Assembly: GCA_016710525.1 (NCBI GenBank) | Contig: JADJVQ010000037.1 | Span: forward strand, 1-64,000 | DNA length: 64,000 nucleotides | Source: Burkholderiaceae bacterium | GTDB taxonomy: Bacteria > Pseudomonadota > Gammaproteobacteria > Burkholderiales > Burkholderiaceae_E | Direction of reading: 5' to 3' | Shown: piece by piece, positions 51,081 to 60,101 of the stretch | Position numbering within the stretch: the first letter of the stretch is position 1 | How the letters are laid out: each line of letters opens with the position of its first letter | Position numbers and translations under genes: made by a program | Notes under the pieces: generated by a model | The model's input: only the letters and a program-made list of their open reading frames with translations | What the model was told of the DNA's origin: nothing | Databases searched by the model: none

Positions 51081-51509
51081 ATGACCGTCAAGACCGCACC
51101 CGCCAAGGCGGTGCCCGTCGCCACGCCCACGACCAAGCCCTATTGGGAAGGCACCAAGGCCGGCGAGCTGCGCCTGCAAAAGTGCAGCGATTGCAGCCAC
51201 CACTTCCTCTACCCGCGCATCCGCTGCCCGAAGTGCGGTTCGGCCAACACGGCCTGGGTCGCGGCCAGCGGCAAGGCCAAGCTCTACTCCTATGTCATCA
51301 ATCACTTCCCGGCCCCCGGCTGGGAAGGCGAAGTGCCGTATGTCATCGCGATGGTGCAGCTGGCCGAGGGCCCGCGCATGATGTCCAGCCTGGTCGGGGT
51401 GCCCGCCGATCCCGCCAAGCTGGTGCTCGACATGCCGCTGCAGGTGCGATTCGAGGCGCGTGGCGACATGATGCTGCCGGTCTTCCAGGCTGCCGGGAGT
51501 GCCGCATGA
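51081..51509 (+). CDS. DUF35 / OB-fold zinc-ribbon protein
   Basis: A 142-residue acyl-CoA-binding-type accessory protein. The N-terminal rubredoxin-like zinc ribbon is CSDCSHHFLYPRIRCPKC (CxxC-x10-CxxC), followed by an OB-fold (KLYSYVINHFPAPGW, EVPYVIAMVQLAEGPRM). DUF35 proteins partner with SCP2-type thiolases as in steroid side-chain degradation, where the pair can act as a retro-aldolase. The next gene is such a thiolase and overlaps by 4 bases, so a complex is very likely. ATG 51081 has CAGGAG upstream. The initiator of a six-gene catabolic operon. Confidence 0.9.
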   Translation: MTVKTAPAKAVPVATPTTKPYWEGTKAGELRLQKCSDCSHHFLYPRIRCPKCGSANTAWVAASGKAKLYSYVINHFPAPGWEGEVPYVIAMVQLAEGPRMMSSLVGVPADPAKLVLDMPLQVRFEARGDMMLPVFQAAGSAA

Positions 51510-52651
51510 AGCCCGCCGTCATCGCCTTCGCCGGCGCCGCCGAAACCGAACTCGGCGCCCTGCCCCAGTTCTCCGAACTCGATCTGCGGGCCGATGCCGC
51601 GCACCGTGCTCTGGCCGACGCAGGCCTCACGCTGGCGGACGTCGACGGCATCACCAGCGCGGTCGAATCGCCGATCGATGTCGCCCACTACCTGGGCATC
51701 ACCCCCAGCTGGTATGACGGTACGTCGGTCGGCGGCTGTTCGTTCCTCGTGCACGTGCGCCACGCCGCCGCCGCGATCCGTGCCGGCCTGTGCACCACCG
51801 TGCTGGTGCTGCATGGCGAATCCGGACGTTCGCGGGTCGGCTCCATCCCGCGCGCGCGCCCGGCCTACGGCATGCTGGGCCAGTTCGAGCTGCCCTATGG
51901 CGCGTTCGCGCCGCCCAACATGTTCACGATGCCGGTGATGCGCTACCTGCACGAGACCGGCACCACCCACGAGCAGCTCGCCGAGGTCGTGGTCGCCCAG
52001 AGCCATTGGGCCGCCGGCAACCCGCGGGCCAGCCGCAACAAGCTGCTGACCGTCAAGGACGTGATGGATTCGCCGCTGATCGCGTATCCGTTCCACAAGC
52101 TCGAATGCTGCGTGGTCACCGACGGCGGCGGCGCCATCGTCATCACCACGGCCGAGCGCGCCCGCAACCTGAAGCGCGCCGACTCGCCGGTCTACCTGCT
52201 GGGCTCGGGCGAGGCCTGCGACAGCCCGATGGTCTCGATGATGGACGACCCCACGTCGTCCAAAGGGTTCCGCCTGGCGAGCCGTGCGGCCTTCGCCGAA
52301 GCCGGCATCAAACACGCCGACGTCGATCACCTGATGATCTATGACGCCTTCGCCCACCTGCCGCTGTACGGGCTGGAGGACATGGGCTTCGTCGGGCGCG
52401 GCGAAGCCGGCGCGTTCATCCAGGCCGGCCACACCCGGCCGGGCGGCAAGCTGCCGCTGAACACCAACGGCGGCGGCATCCTGTACACCCACACCGGCAT
52501 GTACGGCATGTTCGCGATCCAGGAAGCCGTGCGCCAGCTGCGCGGCGAGGCCTACAAGCAGGTGTCCGGCGTGAAGACCAGCGTGGTCCAGGGCGTGGGC
52601 GGCATGTTCACGGCCGCCGCCACCCTGGTCCTGTCCAACCAGCTGCCCTGA
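51506..52651 (+). CDS. SCP2-type thiolase / lipid-transfer family protein
   Basis: A 381-residue thiolase-fold enzyme partnered with the preceding DUF35 protein. GTSVGGCSFLVHVRHAAAA places a Cys at the nucleophile region, and NTNGGGILYTHTGMYGMFAI and GVGGMFTAAATLVL are family signatures. The usual CxG-Cys loop of biosynthetic thiolases at the C-terminus is not kept, as in the SCP-x and Ltp branch. It could thiolytically cleave a 3-ketoacyl-CoA or act as an aldolase with DUF35. Start ATG 51506 overlaps the upstream stop by 4 bases. Two acyl-CoA dehydrogenase genes follow, consistent with degradation of a branched or cyclic acyl-CoA. Confidence 0.88.
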   Translation: MKPAVIAFAGAAETELGALPQFSELDLRADAAHRALADAGLTLADVDGITSAVESPIDVAHYLGITPSWYDGTSVGGCSFLVHVRHAAAAIRAGLCTTVLVLHGESGRSRVGSIPRARPAYGMLGQFELPYGAFAPPNMFTMPVMRYLHETGTTHEQLAEVVVAQSHWAAGNPRASRNKLLTVKDVMDSPLIAYPFHKLECCVVTDGGGAIVITTAERARNLKRADSPVYLLGSGEACDSPMVSMMDDPTSSKGFRLASRAAFAEAGIKHADVDHLMIYDAFAHLPLYGLEDMGFVGRGEAGAFIQAGHTRPGGKLPLNTNGGGILYTHTGMYGMFAIQEAVRQLRGEAYKQVSGVKTSVVQGVGGMFTAAATLVLSNQLP

Positions 52652-52664
52652 CCGGAGCCCGGCC

Positions 52665-53778
52665 ATGAACTTCGATTTCTCAGACGACCTGAAGCAGCTG
52701 CGCGAGCAGGCGCGACGCTTCCTGAAGGACCAGTCCTCCACCAAGGCGGTGCGCAAGATCCTCGAGGGCGGCGACACCTACGACCGCGCGCTCTGGAAGG
52801 GCATGGCCGACATGGGCTGGCTGGGCGCGGCCGTGCCCGAAGCCTACGGCGGCGCCGACCTGGGGCATGAAGGCCTGTGCGTGCTCGCCGAGGAAGTGGG
52901 CCGGGCGCTCGCGCCGGTGCCCTTCGGCTCGTCGGTCTACCTGGCCACCGAGGCGCTGCTCGCCCATGGCAGCCAGGCCCAGTGCGAGCGCTGGCTGCCG
53001 GCGATGGTCAAGGGCAGCCAGATCGGCTGCTTTGCGCTGGCCGAAGGTCTGGGCAATCCCAGCGCCCGGTCGGTGAACGCCCGGGTCGATAACGGCAAGC
53101 TGAGCGGCGAAAAATGGCCGGTCAGCGATGGCGATGCGGCCGATTTCGCCGTCGTCGCGGCCAAGGATTCGGCCGGGACGATCGGTTTGTACCTGGTCGA
53201 GCTCCAGGCGGCCGGCGTCACCCGGACGACCCTGAAGAGTGTCGATCCCTCACGCAACCAGTCGCGCATCGGGTTCGACCAGGCGCCCGCCCAGCCGCTG
53301 GGCGAAGGCGCGCAGGGCTGGGCCGGTGTCGAGCGGCTGCTCGATCGCGCCGCAGTGCTGATGGCATTCGAGCAGGTGGGCGGGGCCAGCGCATGCCTGG
53401 ACATGGCGGTGGCCTACGCCAATGAACGCTTCGCCTTCGGGCGGCCGATCGGTTCGTTCCAGGCGATCAAGCACAAGCTGGCCGATGTCTACATCGCCAC
53501 CGAACTGGCGCGCTCCAATGCGTATTACGGCGCCTGGGCGCTGTCCACCGATGCGCCCGAGCTCGCCGCTGGCCGCCGCCACCGCGCGGGTGGCCGGGTC
53601 CGATGCGTTCTATCTGGCCGCCAAGGAAAACATCCAGACCCACGGCGGCATGGGCTTCACCTGGGAGATGGACTGCCACCTGTTCTATCGGCGCGCCAAG
53701 CTGATGGCCGTGCAACTGGGCAGCAATCCGCACTGGAAGGACCGCCTGGTCCACCTGTGGAATGCCCAGGCCGCCTGA
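52665..53778 (+). pseudogene. Acyl-CoA dehydrogenase, frameshifted once
   Basis: An acyl-CoA dehydrogenase of about 370 residues whose frame changes near 53570. The first ~300 codons run MNFDFSDDLKQLREQARRF to YYGAWALSTDAPEL, with GCFALAEGLGNPSARSV as part of the FAD domain and RFAFGRPIGSFQAIKHKLAD as the helical domain. The C-terminal part then continues one base over as LAAATARVAGSDAFYLAAKE and THGGMGFTWEMDCHLFYRRA to the stop at 53778. Removing one base (or adding two) around 53565-53582 gives an unbroken protein. It starts 13 bases after the thiolase. It probably forms a heteromeric dehydrogenase with the next gene, as in steroid and cyclic-acid degradation (inference). The clean sequence on both sides suggests an error or a recent mutation. 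Confidence 0.87.
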
Positions 53779-53815
53779 CCGGCGCGCCTGAACCCAGCGA
53801 ACGAAGGGAACGATC

Positions 53816-55081
53816 ATGGATTTCAACGACACCCCCGAAGAAGCGGCATTCCGCGCCGAGGCGCGCGCCTTCCTGGAGGCCAACGCGACCCGCAAAAAGC
53901 CCAACGAGCCGGCTCAGCGCTCGCGCTACAACGAAGGACCCGAGGCCCTGTTGCAGTCCAAGGCCTGGCAGGGCAAGAAGGCCGCGGCGGGCTTCGCCGG
54001 CATCACCTGGGACCCGCAGTGGGGCGGCCGCGGCGGCAGCTCGATCCAGCAGGTGATCTGGAACCAGGAAGAGGCCAACTACAACGTGCCGCGCGGCCAC
54101 TTCGAAATCGGCCTGGGCATGTGCATCCCGACGATGATGCACTACGCCAAACCCGAGCAGCTCAAGCGCTACGTGGGCCCGGCGCTGCGCGGCGAAGAAA
54201 TCTGGTGCCAGCTGTTCTCCGAACCGTCGGCCGGTTCCGACCTGGCCGGACTGCGCACCCGCGCCGTGCGCGACGGCGACGACTGGGTGATCAACGGCCA
54301 GAAGATCTGGACTTCCGGTGCGCACTACTGCGACTACGGCATCCTGATCACCCGCACCGACCCCAGCGCCCCCAAGCACGCGGGGCTGACCATGTTCTTC
54401 CTCGACATGAAGACACCGGGCGTGGAGGTGCGGCGCATCAAGCAGATCTCGGGCACCTCCAATTTCAACGAGGTGTTCTTCACCAATGTGCGCCTGCCGG
54501 ACTCGCAGCGCCTGGGCGCGGTGGGCGGCGGCTGGAAGGTCTCGCTCACCACCCTGATGAACGAGCGCCTGGCGGTGGGCCAGGCGCCCGGGCCCGACAG
54601 CGCCGACATCCTGCAACTGGTGCGCGGCCTGACCATCGATGGCGAACCGGCCCTGGCCAACGCGGCCGTGCGCGATCGCCTGGCCGACTGGTACGTGAAG
54701 ACCGAGGGCCTGAAGTACACCCGCTTTCGCAGCATCACCGCGCTGTCGCGGGGCCAGACGCCCGGCCCCGAGGCCTCGATCACCAAGACGGTCAGCGCCA
54801 CCAAGCTGCAGGAGATCGCCTCGTTCGGCATGGACCTGCTCGGCCAGGCGGGCGCCATCATGGAACCCGACTCGATCCCGGCACAGGGCTGGTTCCAGGA
54901 GGCACTGCTGTACGCGCCGGGCATGCGCATTGCCGGGGGCACCGACGAGATCCTGCGCAACATCATCGCCGAGCGCGTGCTGGGCCTGCCCGCCGATGTG
55001 CGGGTCGACAAGGATCTGCCATTCTCCGAGCTGCCCAGGGGCGGTGCGGCAAGCGCGTCGCCGTCCGGCCGCGCAGGCTGA
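53816..55081 (+). CDS. Acyl-CoA dehydrogenase
   Basis: A 421-residue flavoenzyme introducing a C2-C3 double bond into an acyl-CoA. CQLFSEPSAGSDLAGLRTRA and WVINGQKIWTSGAHY are the FAD-binding beta domain, and RIAGGTDEILRNIIAERVLG is the C-terminal signature near the flavin. The N-terminal helical part (DFNDTPEEAAFRAEARAFLE) is typical of the steroid or branched-chain group (FadE-type heteromers). It follows the frameshifted dehydrogenase by 37 bases. The pair may form an alpha2-beta2 enzyme. The catalytic Glu was not assigned with certainty from sequence alone. Confidence 0.93.
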   Translation: MDFNDTPEEAAFRAEARAFLEANATRKKPNEPAQRSRYNEGPEALLQSKAWQGKKAAAGFAGITWDPQWGGRGGSSIQQVIWNQEEANYNVPRGHFEIGLGMCIPTMMHYAKPEQLKRYVGPALRGEEIWCQLFSEPSAGSDLAGLRTRAVRDGDDWVINGQKIWTSGAHYCDYGILITRTDPSAPKHAGLTMFFLDMKTPGVEVRRIKQISGTSNFNEVFFTNVRLPDSQRLGAVGGGWKVSLTTLMNERLAVGQAPGPDSADILQLVRGLTIDGEPALANAAVRDRLADWYVKTEGLKYTRFRSITALSRGQTPGPEASITKTVSATKLQEIASFGMDLLGQAGAIMEPDSIPAQGWFQEALLYAPGMRIAGGTDEILRNIIAERVLGLPADVRVDKDLPFSELPRGGAASASPSGRAG

Positions 55082-55123
55082 GCGCGGCCAGCGCCCGATT
55101 CGACCTTTCCAAGGACCCATGAC

Positions 55124-55999
55124 ATGAAGACCTGGCAGATCGGCAATGTGAAGATCACGCAGGTGGTCGAATCGGGCGGCATCCCCACCTCGGGGCTGTT
55201 CTTCTTTCCGGTCGCCAACCCGGAGTTCGTCAAGCAGTATTCGTGGCTCAAGCCGCACTTCGCCAACGAGGAAGGCAAGCTCTTCGCCTCGGTGCACGCC
55301 TTCATCATCGAATCGCAGGGCCGGCGCATCATCGTCGACACCTGTGTGGGCAACGACAAGAACCGCCGGGTCAAGGGCTGGAACCGGCTGCAGACCCCGT
55401 TCCTGGAAAACCTTGCCAAGGCGGGTTATCCGGCCGACGCCATCGACACCGTCATCTGCACCCACCTGCATGTCGACCACGTCGGCTGGAATACCCGGCT
55501 GGTCGACGGGAAATGGGTACCGACCTTCCCGAACGCGCGCTACCTGTTCGGGCGCATCGAATGGGACCACTGGTCCAGCGAGCCACTGGCCGAAGACGCC
55601 GACGACATCGTCGGCGATTCGGTGCGGCCCATCGTCGATGCCCAGCTGGCCGACCTGGTCGACATGGACCACCGCCTGACCGACGAGGTCTGGCTCGAGC
55701 CCACGCCCGGCCATACGCCGGGTCACGTCAGCGTGCGCATCGAATCGCAGGGCGAGCACGCCGTCATCACTGGCGACCTGATGCACCACCCCATCCAGTG
55801 CACGCTGCCCGACATGCGCAACAACTTCGACAGCGACCCGGAAGCCGCGCGCCAGACCCGGCGCGAGTTCCTGACTCGCTACGCCGATCGGCCGGTGCTG
55901 GTGCTGGGCACCCACTTCGCACCGCCCACCGGCGGATGGATCGTCAAGGCCGGCGACGCCTGGGAATTCGATGTCGCGCCGAAGCGGACCGCGCCATGA
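55124..55999 (+). CDS. MBL-fold metallohydrolase
   Basis: A 291-residue metallo-beta-lactamase-fold hydrolase. The metal site is H114-L-H116-V-D118-H119 in THLHVDHVGWN, with further ligands in PGHTPGHVS and ITGDLMHH. The segment IIVDTCVGNDKNR is common in the quorum-quenching/lactonase-like and AttM-type branch, but many relatives act on other esters or lactones. It overlaps the following BKACE gene by 4 bases, so it belongs to the acyl-CoA operon. A lactone or thioester intermediate of ring opening would be a logical substrate (inference). Confidence 0.9.
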   Translation: MKTWQIGNVKITQVVESGGIPTSGLFFFPVANPEFVKQYSWLKPHFANEEGKLFASVHAFIIESQGRRIIVDTCVGNDKNRRVKGWNRLQTPFLENLAKAGYPADAIDTVICTHLHVDHVGWNTRLVDGKWVPTFPNARYLFGRIEWDHWSSEPLAEDADDIVGDSVRPIVDAQLADLVDMDHRLTDEVWLEPTPGHTPGHVSVRIESQGEHAVITGDLMHHPIQCTLPDMRNNFDSDPEAARQTRREFLTRYADRPVLVLGTHFAPPTGGWIVKAGDAWEFDVAPKRTAP

Positions 56000-56877
56000 G
56001 CTCGCCGGTGATCATCGAGGCGGCACTGAATGGCGCAACGCCCCGGCGGCTGAACCCGCGCGTGCCGATCAGCCCGCAGGAAGTCGCGGCCGATGCCATC
56101 GCCTGCCTGGATGCGGGCGCGGCATTCATCCACAACCACACCGGCGACCCGGTGCTGGGCGGCAGCGGCATCCACGATCCGCAGCCCTACCTGGATGCCT
56201 GGCGGATCATTCTGGCAGCCCGGCCCGGCGCCCTGCTCTACCCGACCATGGCCGGCGGCGGCCCGCACGTCACCATCGAGGCACGCTACGCGCACATCGT
56301 GGCGCTGGCCCGTGCCGGCGTGCTGGCGCAGGGCCTGGTCGATCCGGGCACCACCAATTTCGGCCGCCTGGACGAGACCGGCCGCCCGCGCCCCGACGAC
56401 ATCGTCTACCAGAACACCTATCGCGATTCGGTCTACATGGTCGAGACCTGCCGCGAACTCGGCGTGGGCCTGTCGGTCTCGATCTTCGAGCCGGGTTTCC
56501 TGCGCTTCATCCTGGCGTATCACGCCGCCGGCGCACTGCCGCCGGGTTCGATGATCAAGTTGTACTTCGGCGCCGGCAAGACGCTGTTCGGTCTGCCGCC
56601 TACGCGGGCCGCCCTCGAGGCCTATCTCGACATGCTCGAAGGCACCGGGCTGCCCTGGCTGGTCTCCGCACAAGGCGGCGATGTGGTGGCCTGCGGGCTG
56701 GCGCGCCTGGCGCTGGAGCGCGGCGGACACCTGCAGGTGGGCCTGGAGCCCTCGGCCGATCGCACGCGCGGCAACGTCGACCTGGTGCGCGATGCGGTGG
56801 CCCTGGCCGCCGAGGTCGGCCGGCCGGTGGCGGACTGCGCGGGCGCGGCGCGACTGCTCGGGCTGCCGGAGCGCTGA
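55996..56877 (+). CDS. BKACE-family beta-keto acid cleavage enzyme (DUF849)
   Basis: A 293-residue TIM-barrel zinc enzyme. Beta-keto acid cleavage enzymes condense a 3-keto acid with acetyl-CoA to give acetoacetate and a new CoA ester. Metal ligands H46 and H48 are in FIHNHTGD. GGGPHVTIEAR, VSIFEPGFLRF and GLEPSADRTRGN fit the family, which also includes 3-keto-5-aminohexanoate cleavage protein. The ATG at 55996 overlaps the MBL hydrolase stop. It ends the operon and is convergent with the K+ channel gene 53 bases later. The specific keto acid is not predictable here. Confidence 0.9.
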   Translation: MSSPVIIEAALNGATPRRLNPRVPISPQEVAADAIACLDAGAAFIHNHTGDPVLGGSGIHDPQPYLDAWRIILAARPGALLYPTMAGGGPHVTIEARYAHIVALARAGVLAQGLVDPGTTNFGRLDETGRPRPDDIVYQNTYRDSVYMVETCRELGVGLSVSIFEPGFLRFILAYHAAGALPPGSMIKLYFGAGKTLFGLPPTRAALEAYLDMLEGTGLPWLVSAQGGDVVACGLARLALERGGHLQVGLEPSADRTRGNVDLVRDAVALAAEVGRPVADCAGAARLLGLPER

Positions 56878-56930
56878 ACCCGCCCGGTCCGGCGCTCCGG
56901 CAAACCGGCTGCGGCCGTCGGCCGAGTCCG

Positions 56931-57857
56931 TCAGCCGCCGCCGATCGGATCGCTCTGGTAGGGCGGCAGTTCCGCACCGCAGTCGCGGCAGAAGCGGGCG
57001 TCCGCCGAATGCCCTTCGCTCAGGCATTCATGGCAGACGCGGGTGGTGGTCTCGCGCGGCGCCTTCTGCGCGGTGAATTCGGCGCTGACGATGCCGGTCG
57101 GCACCGCCAGCGTGCCCCAGCCCATCAGCATCATCACCGAGGCGATCAGCCGACCCAGGTCGGTCTTGGGCGTGATGTCGCCGAAGCCCACCGTGGTCAT
57201 CGTGGTGATCGCCCAATAAACACCCACCGGAATGCTGGTGAAGCCGTGTTCGGCGCCTTCGACCACATACATCAGCGTGCCCATCACCAGCACGACCATC
57301 ATCACGAACGACAAGAAGACCAGGATCTTGCGGCGCGACGCGGCCAGCGCGCGTCCCAGCGCGCCGAACTCGGCCACATAGGCGCCCAGCTTGAGGATTC
57401 GGAAGATGCGCAGCAGGCGCAGCACCCGCACGTCGATCAGCGCGTGCAGACCCGGCACCAGAACCGCCAGATAGGTCGGCAGCAGCGCGATCAGGTCGAT
57501 CAGCCCGTAGACGCTGAGCGCATAACGCAGCGGATGCCGAACGCACAGCAGTCGCGCGATGTATTCGACAGTGAACAGCAGGGTGAAAACCCACTCGAGC
57601 GCGCCCAGCCAATCGCCGATGACGGCGCGCACCGACACGATGCTGTCCAGCACGACGACCACGATGCTGGCCAGGATGACCCAGATCAGCGCGAGGTCGA
57701 ACGCCCGGCCGGCCCGGGTGTCGGCTTCGAAGATGATGGTGTGCAGGCGCAATCGCCATCCCTGCAGCGGCCGCCCGAAACGCACTGACGGATCCGGCGA
57801 CACCGGGGCGCTGCGAGGTTTTTTCGGCACGGGGGATCGAACGGAGTCGCCAGCCAT
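56931..57857 (-). CDS. Voltage-gated-type potassium channel with C-terminal zinc ribbon
   Basis: A 308-residue six-helix channel. S4 has regularly spaced Arg (RVLRLLRIFRILKL) and the selectivity filter is TTVGFGD between the pore helix and S6 (SVMMLMGWGTLAVPTGIVSA). The N-terminus is short and cytoplasmic. After S6, CHECLSEGHSADARFCRDCG forms a CxxC-x12-CxxC zinc ribbon instead of the RCK or cyclic-nucleotide domain of other channels. The start at 57857 (MAGDSVRSP) is chosen over an earlier in-frame start at 57950. Predicted to conduct K+ across the inner membrane. The gene is divergent from the unknown protein gene at 57949. Confidence 0.9.
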   Translation of the reverse strand: MAGDSVRSPVPKKPRSAPVSPDPSVRFGRPLQGWRLRLHTIIFEADTRAGRAFDLALIWVILASIVVVVLDSIVSVRAVIGDWLGALEWVFTLLFTVEYIARLLCVRHPLRYALSVYGLIDLIALLPTYLAVLVPGLHALIDVRVLRLLRIFRILKLGAYVAEFGALGRALAASRRKILVFLSFVMMVVLVMGTLMYVVEGAEHGFTSIPVGVYWAITTMTTVGFGDITPKTDLGRLIASVMMLMGWGTLAVPTGIVSAEFTAQKAPRETTTRVCHECLSEGHSADARFCRDCGAELPPYQSDPIGGG

Positions 57858-57948
57858 GTTGGCTCTGTGGTCGGTGAGGGCGCCCGAGTATCGGCGTCGG
57901 ACGCCGCCCGGGTCAACCGGCGCCGGGTCTGATGGCAAACTGCAGGCC

Positions 57949-59238
57949 ATGCGATACCTCCGTTACCTGCTGCTCTCCCTGGCACTGCTGGTGCTGCTCC
58001 CCATCGTGCTGGTCGTGCTGGCGATCGAAGATCAGCCGGCGCAGCGGGCCGCCCCGGCGCTGACCGTCGCCGACCTCGAACGGGTCAAGCAGCTGCTGCG
58101 CAGCCATGATCCGCGTTGGCTGCCGCCCGGGCAGCGGCGCGATGTCACGCTGTCGCAGCGCGACTTGGATCTGGCGCTGCACCAGCTGCTGACCCGATTT
58201 CGCCAGGCCCCGCTGCAAAGTGCCGAGCTCGCGCTGGGCGACCAGTCCGCATGGCTGCAGCTGACGCTGGCGGTGCCGGCGAGTCCGCTGGGCAATGCGC
58301 TCAATCTGGCCGTCCAACTGGCCTCGCAGGATGGGCAGCTCTCCGTGGCGGCGGCCCGCGTCGGGCGCCTGCCCGTTCCGGGCTGGCTCGCGCGAGCGGG
58401 GCTGGACGCGCTCGAACCACGCGCCGGCCAGGCGGCTCTGTTCGCGACGATCCGCGAGTTCTATGCCACCACCAGCGCCTGGTCGATCGCACCGCAGACC
58501 GTGCGGTTCAGCTTCATCGCCCGACCGGAACTCGCCTGGCGCCTCGAGTCGCGCGGCCGCGACCTGCTGCTTCCCGCCGAGGAGCGCGAGCGCGTGGCGT
58601 ATTACCTGGGCCAGGCCAGCCGGCAGGCAGGCCCGCGCCCGTCGGGGCCCAGGCCGATGGTGCCTCTGGTGCGCGACATCGTGGCCCTGGCCGCGGTGCG
58701 AAGCGGCGAAGGCCGCGATCCCCGTGCCGAAAACCGCGCCGCGATGCTGGCTCTGGCCATGCTCGCGATCGGCCGCCACGATGTGATTTCACGCGTGCTG
58801 GGGCCGGCCGCACCCCGCGCTGCGCTGGGCGCCGTGACCCTGCGCACCCGCCAGGACCTGGCACAGCACTGGCTGGTCTCGGCCGCGCTGGCGCTCGAGT
58901 CGGACGGCCGGACCGCCGACGTGATCGGCATCTTCAAGGAGGTTCTCGATTCGCGCGGCGGCACCGGATTTTCGTTCGCCGACCTGACCGCCGACCGCGC
59001 CGGGGTGCGCTTCGGAGAGGCCGCCGCCGCCGATCCGCGCGGCTGGCAGCGCCGGGTGGCGACGCTAGCGAGCGAATCCGATCTGATGCCCTCGATCGAC
59101 GACATGCCCGAGGGCTTGCAGGAGCCCGAGTTCCAGAAGCGCTTCCGCGCCCGCGACAACCAGGCGTACGCCCAGGTGCTGGCACAGATCGAGCAGCGCA
59201 TCGACCGCTGCCTGTTCTTCGCCCGCAAGCCCGGCTAG
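57949..59238 (+). CDS. Conserved hypothetical protein with N-terminal membrane anchor, 429 aa
   Basis: Residues 1-25 hold one hydrophobic helix (YLLLSLALLVLLPIVLVVLA), so the rest is probably in the periplasm. The soluble part is Arg-, Leu- and Ala-rich; it has a first segment around SQRDLDLALHQLLTRF, a middle APQTVRFSFIARPELAWRL, and a C-terminal part with GGTGFSFADLTADRAGVRF, DLMPSIDDMPEG and FFARKPG. I recognise the gene as one of several conserved but unnamed proteobacterial proteins, with no domain name I can support. No catalytic motif is obvious. The ATG at 57949 is chosen because it begins the hydrophobic helix. It lies 91 bases from the divergent channel gene and 89 bases before an enoyl-CoA hydratase gene. 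Confidence 0.7.
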   Translation: MRYLRYLLLSLALLVLLPIVLVVLAIEDQPAQRAAPALTVADLERVKQLLRSHDPRWLPPGQRRDVTLSQRDLDLALHQLLTRFRQAPLQSAELALGDQSAWLQLTLAVPASPLGNALNLAVQLASQDGQLSVAAARVGRLPVPGWLARAGLDALEPRAGQAALFATIREFYATTSAWSIAPQTVRFSFIARPELAWRLESRGRDLLLPAEERERVAYYLGQASRQAGPRPSGPRPMVPLVRDIVALAAVRSGEGRDPRAENRAAMLALAMLAIGRHDVISRVLGPAAPRAALGAVTLRTRQDLAQHWLVSAALALESDGRTADVIGIFKEVLDSRGGTGFSFADLTADRAGVRFGEAAAADPRGWQRRVATLASESDLMPSIDDMPEGLQEPEFQKRFRARDNQAYAQVLAQIEQRIDRCLFFARKPG

Positions 59239-59327
59239 CGCCCGCGCTGTTTCATGTCTCGCGCCATCGCGCCGGGGCCGCGCCGATCTCGGTCTACACT
59301 CGGCGGATCAATCCCCAAGGAGACTCC

Positions 59328-60101
59328 ATGCCCGAATATTGCAAAGTCGAACGCGACGGCCACCTGACCATCGTCACCCTGAACCGTCCGGACGTCATGA
59401 ATGCGCTGCACTATCCGGCGCACCTCGAGCTCGAGCAGGTCTGGAACGCCTTCGATGCCGACCCCGAACAATGGGTGGCCATCGTGACCGGCGCCGGCCC
59501 GCGCGCCTTCAGCGCCGGCAACGACCTGAAGTTCCAGGCGGCCGGCGGCAAGAAGGGCTTCGTGGCCAGCGGCTTTGCCGGCCTCACCTCGCGCCATAAC
59601 CTCAACAAGCCGGTGATCGCGGCCGTCAACGGCGTGGCGATGGGCGGAGGCTTCGAAGTCGCGCTCGCCTGCGACATCATCATCGCCGCGGCCAATGCCA
59701 GGTTCGCGCTGCCCGAACCCCGCGTCGGTCTGGCCGCGCTGGCCGGCGGCGTGCACCGGCTGCCGCGCACCATCGGCCTGAAACGGGCCATGGGCATGAT
59801 GCTCACCGGTCGCCACGTCTCGGCGCAGGAGGGCTATGAGCTGGGATTCGTCACCGCACTGGCGGCTGAAGGCGAAGCCGTCAACGAGGCCAAGAAGTGG
59901 GCTGCCCAGATTCTCGAGTGCTCGCCGATGTCGATCCGGGCCACCAAGCAGGCCGCGATGCAAGGCCTGGCGATCGCCGATGTCGCCACGGCCTACAAGG
60001 TCGAGTACGACGCGGTTGCGCGCATGCGCACCAGCAGCGACTTCATCGAGGGCCCGAAAGCATTTTCCGAGAAGCGCAAGCCGAACTGGAAATCCGAGTA
60101 A
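59328..60101 (+). CDS. Enoyl-CoA hydratase/isomerase family protein
   Basis: A 257-residue crotonase-fold enzyme. The oxyanion-hole segments are RAFSAGNDLKF and NGVAMGGGFEVALACDIIIA, and PEPRVGLAALAGGVHRLPR lies where the catalytic acidic residues usually sit; one Glu of the standard pair is replaced by Ala/Gly here, so the exact reaction may be isomerisation or hydrolysis. The start ATG at 59328 has AAGGAG 6 bases upstream, and a possible -10 TACACT lies at 59295-59300. It overlaps the next gene by 1 base, forming an operon with a CoA-transferase and a Bug receptor. Confidence 0.9.
   Translation: MPEYCKVERDGHLTIVTLNRPDVMNALHYPAHLELEQVWNAFDADPEQWVAIVTGAGPRAFSAGNDLKFQAAGGKKGFVASGFAGLTSRHNLNKPVIAAVNGVAMGGGFEVALACDIIIAAANARFALPEPRVGLAALAGGVHRLPRTIGLKRAMGMMLTGRHVSAQEGYELGFVTALAAEGEAVNEAKKWAAQILECSPMSIRATKQAAMQGLAIADVATAYKVEYDAVARMRTSSDFIEGPKAFSEKRKPNWKSE

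Noticed and set aside
53657..55915. 752-codon minus-strand open frame over the dehydrogenase and MBL genes
   Set aside because: Composition is shadow-like and it runs across two real genes with intact motifs on the other strand.
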